From assembly GCA_947628395.1 (NCBI GenBank), contig CANQZP010000018.1:1-20145 (forward strand): DNA of 20,145 nucleotides, read 5' to 3'. This DNA is from an uncultured Clostridia bacterium (GTDB lineage: Bacteria; Bacillota; Clostridia; TANB77; CAG-508). The position numbers and the translations under genes were made by a program. Shown here piece after piece: positions 14,111 to 20,145 of the stretch (the stretch's first letter is position 1; the number at the start of each line of letters is the position of its first letter). The notes beneath the pieces are model-generated. The model did no database searches. It saw only the letters and a list, made by a program, of their open reading frames with translations, and was not told where the DNA came from.

Positions 14111-14797
14111 ATGAAAAAAAGAGTAATAATTATATGTATTATAGTACTTGTTGCAATAGCAGGATTAGTTTTGTTTTTTAATAGAAATAAGTTTAAAGCT
14201 ACAGCACCTAAAATAGTCAATACTGGAGAATATTATGGAAAAAGAGGAGATATAAGTGAAACTGAAAGAGTAAGCTTTTTGACGAAAGCTGATGATTTAC
14301 TTGTAGGAATGATGGCATTAGAACCTAAAACAGAAGAAACTGCTTTTTCTGAAACAGATATGGTAAAGTTTGCTTTATATGTTGCTCAAGAAAGATATAG
14401 TACAATGCTAGCAGAGAAAAAGGGTGCAGCTGGAGAGAATGTCTATTTAATCGAGCCAGAGGTAGTTGATAGTATTATTTCGGAAATTTTTGGTAGATCA
14501 GATATACAATATTCTTATGAAGAAACAGCGTATAATTATTCAAGATCAAATAAAGGATTTTTATTTAAGGTTGATTTAGCAAAAACTCTTTGGTATTATC
14601 CAGTTTCTCAAGAAACTACTGATGATAGAATATCTATTACTGTTGATAGTGTTTATATAAATGATGATCAGCAAGATTATGCTTTAAGAGAAGCAAAATA
14701 TGAAGGAAAATATAAAGAGGATAAGGTTGATAGTACTATAAAATTTAATTATGATAAAAATGGTTATCTAGTTTCTTATCAATATGTTAATAAATAG
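14111..14797 (+). CDS. Membrane-anchored protein of unknown function in the glycolytic operon
   Basis: Not recognised. The 228-residue protein starts with Lys-Lys-Arg and a hydrophobic helix (about residues 5-23, VIIICIIVLVAIAGLVLFF) followed by Asn-Arg-Asn-Lys. This fits an uncleaved N-terminal anchor with the rest outside the membrane; no lipobox is present. The remaining ~200 residues are polar, mixed alpha/beta in appearance, with an alpha-helical stretch (about 55-105) and a C-terminal part rich in alternating Tyr and charged residues (DSVYINDDQQDYALREAKYEGKYKEDKVDSTIKFNYDKNGYLVSY). It lies 16 bases after pgk and 16 bases before tpiA, so it is translated from the glycolytic transcript, though its own ribosome binding site is weak (GAAAGTGA). 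Nothing links it to a glycolytic reaction. Confidence 0.85.
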   Translation: MKKRVIIICIIVLVAIAGLVLFFNRNKFKATAPKIVNTGEYYGKRGDISETERVSFLTKADDLLVGMMALEPKTEETAFSETDMVKFALYVAQERYSTMLAEKKGAAGENVYLIEPEVVDSIISEIFGRSDIQYSYEETAYNYSRSNKGFLFKVDLAKTLWYYPVSQETTDDRISITVDSVYINDDQQDYALREAKYEGKYKEDKVDSTIKFNYDKNGYLVSYQYVNK

Positions 14798-14813
14798 AAA
14801 TAGAGGAGGATGT

Positions 14814-15566
14814 ATGAGAAAAAAAGTTATTGCAGGTAATTGGAAGATGAATATGCTTCCTAATGAAACTATTGAATATATTGAAAAATTTTCAAAATTA
14901 GTAGAAAATAGTGATAATGAAGTTATTCTTTGTGTTCCTTATATTGATTTATTTTACTGTTTACTAAATTGTCAAGGAACAAATATAAAAGTAGGTGCTC
15001 AAAATGTTCATTTTGAGGAAAAGGGAGCTTATACTGGTGAAGTATCAGCTAAAATGCTTAAATCTATTGGTGTGGAATATGTAATAATAGGACATTCTGA
15101 AAGAAGACAGTATTTTGGAGAAACTGATGAATCAGTTAACAAAAAGGTTAAAGCAGCTTTAGAAAATGGACTAAAACCTATTATTTGTGTTGGTGAATCT
15201 TTAGAACAAAGAGAGCAAGGATTAACTGAAAATATTATAAGAAATCAAACTAAACTTGCTTTAGAAGGTATTTCTAAAGAACAAATGAGTAATATTATTA
15301 TAGCTTATGAACCAATTTGGGCTATTGGAACTGGTAAAACTGCAACATCAGAAGATGCTAATAATAGTATAAAAGCTATTAGAGATGAAGTTTCTAAAGT
15401 ATATGATAAAGAAGTAGCTGAAAATACTATTATTCAATATGGTGGAAGTGTAAAATCAAGTAATGCTAAAGAACTTTTTGAAACTTCTGATATAGATGGT
15501 GGATTAGTAGGTGGTGCAAGTTTAGTTCCAGAAGAATTTGCAAAAATAGTAAATTATAATAAATAA
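14814..15566 (+). CDS. tpiA: Triosephosphate isomerase
   Basis: Interconverts dihydroxyacetone phosphate and glyceraldehyde-3-phosphate. VIAGNWKMN at the N-terminus (Asn and Lys of the active site), GHSERR with the catalytic His, AYEPIWAIGTGKTAT with the catalytic Glu and the flexible loop, and the phosphate-binding GGSVKSSN and GGLVGGASL. The open frame extends upstream to 14784, overlapping the preceding gene, but GAGGAGG (14803-14809) directly before the ATG at 14814 and the standard MRKKVIAGNWKMN start settle the choice; 250 residues, normal. 15 bases before gpmI. Confidence 0.97.
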   Translation: MRKKVIAGNWKMNMLPNETIEYIEKFSKLVENSDNEVILCVPYIDLFYCLLNCQGTNIKVGAQNVHFEEKGAYTGEVSAKMLKSIGVEYVIIGHSERRQYFGETDESVNKKVKAALENGLKPIICVGESLEQREQGLTENIIRNQTKLALEGISKEQMSNIIIAYEPIWAIGTGKTATSEDANNSIKAIRDEVSKVYDKEVAENTIIQYGGSVKSSNAKELFETSDIDGGLVGGASLVPEEFAKIVNYNK

Positions 15567-15581
15567 AAGGATGGTAAAAAG

Positions 15582-17114
15582 ATGGAAAAGAAAACTACAA
15601 TGCTAATGATTTTAGATGGATTTGGTATTAATGAAAAAGAAGAAGGAAACAGTGTAAAGTTAGCCAATATTCCTAATATCAATGAAATTTTAAAACAATA
15701 TCCTAATACTATTATTCATACAAGTGGATTAGATGTAGGACTTCCAGAAGGTCAAATGGGAAATTCTGAAGTAGGTCATACTAATATTGGTGCTGGTAGA
15801 ATTGTTTATCAAGAGCTAACTAGAATTACTAAATCTATTGAAGATGGTGACTTTTTCAGTATCCCAGAATTTGTTTCTGCTATTGAGAATTGTAAGAAAA
15901 ACAATTCAAAATTGCATATTATGGGATTGCTTTCTGATGGTGGAGTTCATAGTCATATGAGACACTTAATTGCACTTTTAGAACTTGCTAAAAGAAAAGA
16001 TTTTGAAGATGTTTATGTTCATTGCTTTTTAGATGGTAGAGATACACCTCCTGCATCAGCTGAAAATTATATAGCTGAATTAGAGAAGAAAATGGAGGAA
16101 AAAGGTGTAGGTAAAATTGCTAGTATAATGGGTAGATTTTACGCAATGGATAGAGATAAAAGATGGGAGAGAATAGAAAAAGCTTATAACGCAATGGTTA
16201 AAGGAGAAGGAGAAAAAGCAATTTCTGCTGCTGCGGGAATTGAAGATTCTTACCAACAAGAAGTTTTTGATGAATTTGTAAAACCTACTGTTATTTGCCC
16301 AAATGGTGATACTCCTATTGCTACTATTTCAGAAAATGATTCTGTAATTTTCTTCAATTTTAGACCTGATAGAGCTAGAGAAATTACAAGAGCAATTGTA
16401 TCTGAAGATTTTGATGGATTTAAAAGAGATAATTTCTTTAAAACATATTTCGTTTGTTTTACAAATTATGATGAAACAATAAAAAATGTAGAAATTGCTT
16501 TTAAAAAAGCTGAAATCAAAAATACTTTTGGTGAGTACATAAGTAAAAAAGGTATGACTCAACTTAGAATTGCAGAAACTGAAAAATATGCTCATGTTAC
16601 TTTCTTTTTCAATGGTGGAGAAGAAAAACAATATGAAGGAGAAGATAGAATTTTAATTCCTTCACCCAAAGTTGAGACTTATGATTTAAAACCTGAGATG
16701 AGTGCTTATGAAGTTACTGATAATGTTGTCGAGGCTATTAAATCTAGAAAATATGATAGTATTATTTTAAATTATGCAAATCCAGATATGGTTGGTCATA
16801 CTGGTAGTATAGAAGCTACTATTAAGGCTTTAGAAGCTTTAGATGAATGTGTTAAAAGAGTAGTTGATGCTATAAAAGAAACTGATGGTATTTTGCTTAT
16901 TACTGCTGATCATGGTAATGCTGAGCAGATGATAGATTATAAAACTGGAGAACTTCATACAGCTCATACAACAAATCCTGTTCCTTTAGTTTTAATTGGT
17001 AAAGACTGTAAATTAAAAGAAGGAAGGCTTGCAGATTTGGCTCCTACAATGCTAGATTTGATGGGATTAGATAAACCTGAAGAGATGACTGGTGAGAGTT
17101 TAATTGAAAAATAG
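15582..17114 (+). CDS. gpmI: 2,3-bisphosphoglycerate-independent phosphoglycerate mutase
   Basis: Converts 3-phosphoglycerate to 2-phosphoglycerate using two metal ions (Mn) and a phosphoserine intermediate; alkaline phosphatase superfamily. Asp12 (LDGFGI) and the nucleophile Ser62 in GQMGNSEVGHTNIGAGR are at the same positions as in the Bacillus enzyme. The substrate domain carries FLDGRDTPP, MGRFYAMDRDKRWER and FNFRPDRARE, and the C-terminal metal site has NYANPDMVGHTG, TADHGNAE and HTAHTTNPVP. 510 residues, complete. No dPGM gene is present in the window. Tightly spaced with tpiA and the next gene. Confidence 0.97.
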   Translation: MEKKTTMLMILDGFGINEKEEGNSVKLANIPNINEILKQYPNTIIHTSGLDVGLPEGQMGNSEVGHTNIGAGRIVYQELTRITKSIEDGDFFSIPEFVSAIENCKKNNSKLHIMGLLSDGGVHSHMRHLIALLELAKRKDFEDVYVHCFLDGRDTPPASAENYIAELEKKMEEKGVGKIASIMGRFYAMDRDKRWERIEKAYNAMVKGEGEKAISAAAGIEDSYQQEVFDEFVKPTVICPNGDTPIATISENDSVIFFNFRPDRAREITRAIVSEDFDGFKRDNFFKTYFVCFTNYDETIKNVEIAFKKAEIKNTFGEYISKKGMTQLRIAETEKYAHVTFFFNGGEEKQYEGEDRILIPSPKVETYDLKPEMSAYEVTDNVVEAIKSRKYDSIILNYANPDMVGHTGSIEATIKALEALDECVKRVVDAIKETDGILLITADHGNAEQMIDYKTGELHTAHTTNPVPLVLIGKDCKLKEGRLADLAPTMLDLMGLDKPEEMTGESLIEK

Positions 17115-17128
17115 CGGAGGCTAATTTT

Positions 17129-18031
17129 ATGGATATCTCAAATGAAGAGAGGAAGGTTTTTTCAGAAATTCAAAAAAGGCTTTTCTATATGATACCTGAA
17201 AAATGGGAAGCTATATACTTGTATGCTTCTATTATAGAAGAGCCTTTTAAAAAAGCTCAAGGTGAAATGTTTTTTTACTATTTACCTAAAGGAATTTTAA
17301 AGAAAAACTATGTAAATGTTTATGAAATACCTGGACTTTTTAATATAGATGAAGAAACTTATAATGATTTAATAAATAAATTATTTTTGGATATAAAAAA
17401 ATTAAGAGATATTGCTAGAGAAAAACATCCAATATTGTGGACAAGTATAACAATTAAAATAGAATCTTTTCAGTTTAAAATTGAATATAATTATGATGAT
17501 ACAGAAATAAATCTTAATTTTAATCCTTATGAAAGACATTTAATATGGAAATATAAAAATCTAAATTTAGATTTAGATACTTTATCTAAAAAAGATAAAG
17601 ATATTGTTATAGAATATCTAAATAGTGATTTTGCTGAAAAGAAAATTAAGAATTTTTATACTGAAGGAATCTATACAAATGTAACTCACAATATTATAGA
17701 TTATGCTAAAACTATTAGTTTAGAAACTGCACTTGCTATTCAAAAAGGTGATGAGAAAAAAAATAGTTCTTACAGAGAACGATTAGAAGCATTAAAAAAT
17801 AAAAATAAAAAATTAAAAGAAAATATAAATGATATAAATAATACAAATAATCAAATTTTATTTGGGACAAGTAATAATATTAAAGATGATGAAGACTTTA
17901 ATAATGAAGAAATTACGACAGCTAAGATGCGTAAGGAAGTAGTTAAAAAAGAAGATGACGATATAGATTGGGATGATGAATTGTTAACTACTGAAAAAAT
18001 GACTAAGAGAAATGGTTTTAATAAGAAATAA
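17129..18031 (+). CDS. YezG/DUF600-like protein with long C-terminal extension
   Basis: Residues ~1-150 resemble the YezG (DUF600) family: MIPEKWEAIYLYASIIE (21-37), GEMFFYYLPKG (45-55), then a helical part, WTSITIKIESFQFKIEYNYDD (104-124) and the closing NPYERHLIWKYKNL (132-145). B. subtilis YezG is the immunity partner of the LXG toxin YeeF, but no toxin gene is next to this one, so an immunity role is not supported here. Residues ~150-300 are not part of that family: helical and Lys/Asn-rich, then an acidic, probably disordered tail with a repeated ITTAKMRK / LTTEKMTK motif around the DDDIDWDDE cluster. CGGAGG (17114-17119) overlaps the gpmI stop, so it is the last gene of the glycolytic transcript, followed by a strong terminator. 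Confidence 0.7.
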   Translation: MDISNEERKVFSEIQKRLFYMIPEKWEAIYLYASIIEEPFKKAQGEMFFYYLPKGILKKNYVNVYEIPGLFNIDEETYNDLINKLFLDIKKLRDIAREKHPILWTSITIKIESFQFKIEYNYDDTEINLNFNPYERHLIWKYKNLNLDLDTLSKKDKDIVIEYLNSDFAEKKIKNFYTEGIYTNVTHNIIDYAKTISLETALAIQKGDEKKNSSYRERLEALKNKNKKLKENINDINNTNNQILFGTSNNIKDDEDFNNEEITTAKMRKEVVKKEDDDIDWDDELLTTEKMTKRNGFNKK

Positions 18032-18032
18032 T

Positions 18033-18095
18033 AAAAATAGATATGCCACATTATAGGATTCAAAGAACATCCTGTAATGTGGCATATCTATTTTT
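18033..18095. terminator. Long bidirectional terminator hairpin
   Basis: A 27-base arm (18033-18059) pairs with 18069-18095 through 26 Watson-Crick pairs and one G-T wobble, with a 9-base loop. It starts with AAAAA and ends with TTTTT, so it can stop transcription from both the operon on the left and the convergent small gene on the right. Confidence 0.93.
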
Positions 18096-18101
18096 ATAAT
18101 A

Positions 18102-18314
18102 CTATTTTTGCTGTTCATTGTCTTTTATATTAAGTTTTTTTAGAGCATATTCACATGCAGATACTACAAATCCATTATAAGAATATGCTTTGGTTTTAAG
18201 ATTTTGATTCAAATCCTGTACTATAGATTTTATTTGAATGTACATATCATCTGGAAATCTAATTGTTATAGGCGTATTTGCTTCTTTTGATTTTTTAAGA
18301 ATAAATTTTTCCAT
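18102..18314 (-). CDS. Ribbon-helix-helix DNA-binding protein
   Basis: A 70-residue protein. ITIRFPDDMYIQIKSIVQDLNQ (16-37) is the beta-strand and first helix of a ribbon-helix-helix (Arc/MetJ/CopG) fold, and SYNGFVVSACEYALKKL (44-60) the second helix. Such proteins dimerise and use the strand (TPITIRF) to read operators; many repress their own gene. ATG with GAGG at 18321-18324 on the minus strand. An inverted repeat, ATCATAT-N5-ATATGAT, lies just downstream of its likely -10, a plausible autoregulatory site. Its only close neighbour of unknown role is the divergent 65-residue gene; this is not enough to call a toxin-antitoxin pair. Confidence 0.75.
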   Translation of the reverse strand: MEKFILKKSKEANTPITIRFPDDMYIQIKSIVQDLNQNLKTKAYSYNGFVVSACEYALKKLNIKDNEQQK

Positions 18315-18346
18315 ATCTTTCCTCTTTTTTTTAAAAATATATAGAA

Positions 18347-18365
18347 ATCATATAAAAAATATGAT
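18347..18365. promoter_or_regulatory. Inverted repeat, candidate operator of the RHH gene
   Basis: ATCATAT-AAAAA-ATATGAT, perfect 7-base arms, between the divergent RHH and 65-residue genes. On the minus strand TATAAT (18370-18375) is just upstream, so the repeat would overlap the transcription start of the RHH gene. The role as operator is inference. Confidence 0.35.
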
Positions 18366-18459
18366 ATATATTATATAACTGAATTTTAATATCTAAATAA
18401 ATTTAATTATGAATATATTTACAATTTGTGTATTATATTTGAATTGGAGATTTAATACT

Positions 18460-18657
18460 ATGGAAAGTTTTAAAGAGATTTTAAAAAAGTGGGAAGACAA
18501 AAAAATTGAGGAATTTACTGACGAGGATTTTAAAGATATAAATAAGAATTCTAGAAAATTAGATACTCGTGATAATTTTTTTAAAGAGATTTTTCATATT
18601 ACAAATAAGAAACTGTTTTTATCAAAAAGATTTAAAAATAAAAAGTATAGAACCTAG
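18460..18657 (+). CDS. Small hypothetical protein
   Basis: A 65-residue, highly charged protein (MESFKEILKKWEDKKIEEFT...), with an acidic/helical first half and a basic C-terminus (KRFKNKKYRT). The frame is open from 18409, but the ATG at 18460, 12 bases after TTGGAGA (18442-18448), gives a better start; the upstream part (MNIFTICVLYLNW...) would lack a ribosome binding site. No family recognised and no clear promoter. It is the only gene between the RHH divergent region and eno (52 bases away) and may be co-transcribed with eno. Confidence 0.55.
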   Translation: MESFKEILKKWEDKKIEEFTDEDFKDINKNSRKLDTRDNFFKEIFHITNKKLFLSKRFKNKKYRT

Positions 18658-18709
18658 AGTATAGTATATTTTCTATTTTTTTGGAAAAAATGGCTTTAGG
18701 AGGTAAATT

Positions 18710-19975
18710 ATGAGAGATGTTTTGTGTATTGAAAAAATTTCTGCATTAGAAGTATTAGACTCTAGAGGAAATCCAACAGTTCAAGTTGAGGTAGTTACTG
18801 AAGGAGGCTTTTCTGCAAAAGCTATTGCACCATCAGGTGCTTCTACTGGTAGTTTTGAGGCTGTAGAGCTTCGTGATGGAGAAGATAGGTTTAGTGGAAA
18901 AGGTGTAAGAAATGCAGTAGAAAATGTTAATAAAAAAATTTACATGACTTTGGAAGGGCAAAATGTATATAACCAACAATTAATTGATGATTTGATGATT
19001 AAGCTAGATGGAACTGAAAATAAATCTCAAATTGGTGCTAATGCTATGATTGCTACTTCTATGGCTGTAGCTAGAGTTGCAGCTAGAAGTCTGGGTTTAC
19101 CACTTTACAATTATTTAGGGGGGATTTCTTCTAAAACAATTCCAATTCCGATGATGAATATTTTAAATGGTGGAAAACATGCTAGCAATAGTGTAAATAT
19201 TCAAGAATTTATGATTGTTCCTTCACAGGAAAGTTCTTTTATTGATGTTTTGGACAAATCTAAAAAAGTTTATGATTCATTAAAAAAGTTATTAAATTCA
19301 AAAGGATTTTCTGTAGGTGTTGGTGATGAAGGTGGATTTGCTCCTGATTTACCTAAAGATGAAGATGCAATAAAATTTATTTTAGAAGCTATAGAAAAGG
19401 CAGGTTTTTCAGCTGGAAAGGATTTTAGTATTGCTCTTGATATTGCAAGTACTGAGATGTTTGAAAAAGCAAAAGAAATAGGAAAAGAGGGATATTATTT
19501 TTGGAAAACCAATGAATATAAATCTAAAGAAAAAATGATTGATTTTATAGTTGACTTATATCAAAGATACCCTATTATTTCTATTGAAGATGGTTTGGCT
19601 GAAGAAGACTGGGAATCTTGGAGAATTTTAACTAAAGAACTTGGAGAAAAGGTTTTGTTGGTTGGAGATGATTTATTTGTTACAAACCAGAAGAGATTAA
19701 AAAAAGGAATTGTAAATAATATAGCGAATTCTATATTGATAAAACCTAATCAAATTGGTACTGTTACAGAGACTTTAAATACAATTAAGATTGCAAATGA
19801 GAATGGATATAAAACTGTAATTTCACACCGCTCTGGTGAAACTGAAGACACTTTTATAGCTGATTTAGCTGTTGCGACAAATTCTCCTTATATTAAAACA
19901 GGAGCACCTTGTAGAACAGATAGAATTGCTAAATACAATAGATTATTAAATATTGAAAATGAATTTAATTGCTAG
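18710..19975 (+). CDS. eno: Enolase
   Basis: Dehydrates 2-phosphoglycerate to phosphoenolpyruvate. N-terminal LEVLDSRGNPTVQVEV and the mobile loop PSGASTGSFEAVELRDG; the active site has GGKHA (His), VGDEGGFAP (Glu), the three metal ligands in IALDIAS, SIEDGLAEEDW and LVGDDLFVTN, the catalytic Lys in ILIKPNQIGTVTET, and SHRSGETED. Some usually conserved positions are conservatively changed (SVNIQEFM for the common NVDIQEFM; APCRTDR for APSRSER). 421 residues, about ten shorter than typical, ending NEFNC. AGGAGG (18697-18702) before the ATG. It is separated from gpmI by the YezG-like gene, a terminator and two small genes, so its transcription is probably independent, though I found no good promoter. 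Confidence 0.96.
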   Translation: MRDVLCIEKISALEVLDSRGNPTVQVEVVTEGGFSAKAIAPSGASTGSFEAVELRDGEDRFSGKGVRNAVENVNKKIYMTLEGQNVYNQQLIDDLMIKLDGTENKSQIGANAMIATSMAVARVAARSLGLPLYNYLGGISSKTIPIPMMNILNGGKHASNSVNIQEFMIVPSQESSFIDVLDKSKKVYDSLKKLLNSKGFSVGVGDEGGFAPDLPKDEDAIKFILEAIEKAGFSAGKDFSIALDIASTEMFEKAKEIGKEGYYFWKTNEYKSKEKMIDFIVDLYQRYPIISIEDGLAEEDWESWRILTKELGEKVLLVGDDLFVTNQKRLKKGIVNNIANSILIKPNQIGTVTETLNTIKIANENGYKTVISHRSGETEDTFIADLAVATNSPYIKTGAPCRTDRIAKYNRLLNIENEFNC

Positions 19976-19987
19976 CATATCTATATG

Positions 19988-20024
19988 AAAAAGAGTATTT
20001 GATTTATTACCAAATACTCTTTTT
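19988..20024 (+). terminator. Terminator of eno
   Basis: AAAAAGAGTATTTG (19988-20001) pairs perfectly with CAAATACTCTTTTT (20011-20024) over 14 bases around a 9-base loop, ending in T5. Confidence 0.93.
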
Positions 20025-20058
20025 GAAATTTATTATTCACTATTCATTATTAATTATT

Positions 20059-20088
20059 AATGTGCGCTGTATTTACACAGCGCACATT
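20059..20088. terminator. Hairpin downstream of tRNA-Gln
   Basis: AATGTGCGCTGT (20059-20070) and ACAGCGCACATT (20077-20088) form a perfect 12-base GC-rich stem with a 6-base loop, one base away from the tRNA 3' end. On the minus strand it is followed by AATAATTAATAATG rather than a clean T run, so it may be a weak terminator or a processing/stability hairpin. Confidence 0.5.
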
Positions 20089-20145
20089 TGGCTGGGGTGG
20101 TAAGATTCGAACTTACGCATCGATGGGTCAGAGCCATCTGCCTTA
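20089..20145 (-). tRNA. tRNA-Gln(CUG), 5' end cut off by the window
   Basis: Read on the minus strand: D-arm end GGTAAGGCA is partly visible, the anticodon arm GATGG-CTCTGAC-CCATC has anticodon CTG (20129-20131), then GTAAG-TTCGAAT-CTTAC is the T arm and CACCCCA-G-CCA the acceptor 3' strand with encoded CCA. The acceptor strand implies a TGGGGTG 5' end, as is normal for tRNA-Gln. About the first 20 bases of the gene lie beyond 20145. Confidence 0.9.

Noticed and set aside
14784..14813. tpiA start at 14784
   Set aside because: It would overlap the upstream gene and add MLINRNRGGC with no ribosome binding site; the family start MRKKVIAGNWKMN follows a strong site.
17129..18657. Toxin-immunity or toxin-antitoxin locus (YezG-like plus RHH)
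   Set aside because: No LXG toxin or recognisable toxin is present, and the two genes are convergent and separated by a terminator, so they are not a pair.
20026..20058. AT-rich repeats (ATTCACTATTCATTATTAATTATTA) as a functional element
   Set aside because: A short low-complexity run of ATT-type repeats; nothing beyond base composition supports a role.

Overview
The window is AT-rich low-GC Gram-positive DNA, most likely from an uncultured gut-type member of the Clostridia (Bacillota). Support for this: strong AGGAGG-type ribosome binding sites, near-consensus sigma-A promoters with 17-bp spacers, poly-U terminators, an Obg/LexA/MutS2/MtaB gene set, an iron-sulfur-type TrpRS, a co-independent phosphoglycerate mutase, and a prepilin-like N-terminus (GITLIALVIT...) of the kind common in clostridial metagenome genomes. 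The assignment is by recognition only; no database was searched.

Layout, left half. After a GC-richer stretch (1-110) come trpS and obgE as one operon, closed by a terminator that also faces a convergent gene for an apparently cytoplasmic protein with a starch/glycogen-binding (CBM25-like) domain. That gene is divergent from lexA. Between lexA and the convergent mutS2 gene sits a 194-bp nearly palindromic MITE-like element. mutS2 is divergent from mreB across a 374-bp gap that holds promoters for both and a two-hairpin repeat element. An mtaB-type tRNA methylthiotransferase gene follows, broken by a single-base frameshift. Then come a small glycine-rich repeat protein of unknown function and a prepilin-like protein with BspA-type leucine-rich repeats.

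Layout, right half. This is the lower glycolysis cluster: gap, then pgk - unknown membrane-anchored protein - tpiA - gpmI - YezG/DUF600-like protein as a tight operon with gaps of about 15 bases. A 27-bp hairpin terminator and a small island (a minus-strand ribbon-helix-helix regulator and a 65-residue unknown protein) follow, then eno. Together gap, pgk, tpiA, gpmI and eno cover triose phosphate interconversion and glyceraldehyde-3-phosphate to phosphoenolpyruvate; pyruvate kinase is not in the window. The window ends inside a minus-strand tRNA-Gln(CUG).

Most unusual features: a family of dispersed intergenic hairpins (core GGGCGATT-loop-AATCGCCC) whose stems vary with compensatory changes; the palindromic element carrying one of these hairpins at its centre; two non-glycolytic genes embedded in the glycolytic operon; a MutS2 whose Smr domain lacks the LDLRG motif; and the small GYVG/FLFQEV repeat protein. 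No CRISPR array, prophage, transposase gene or recognisable defence system was seen.
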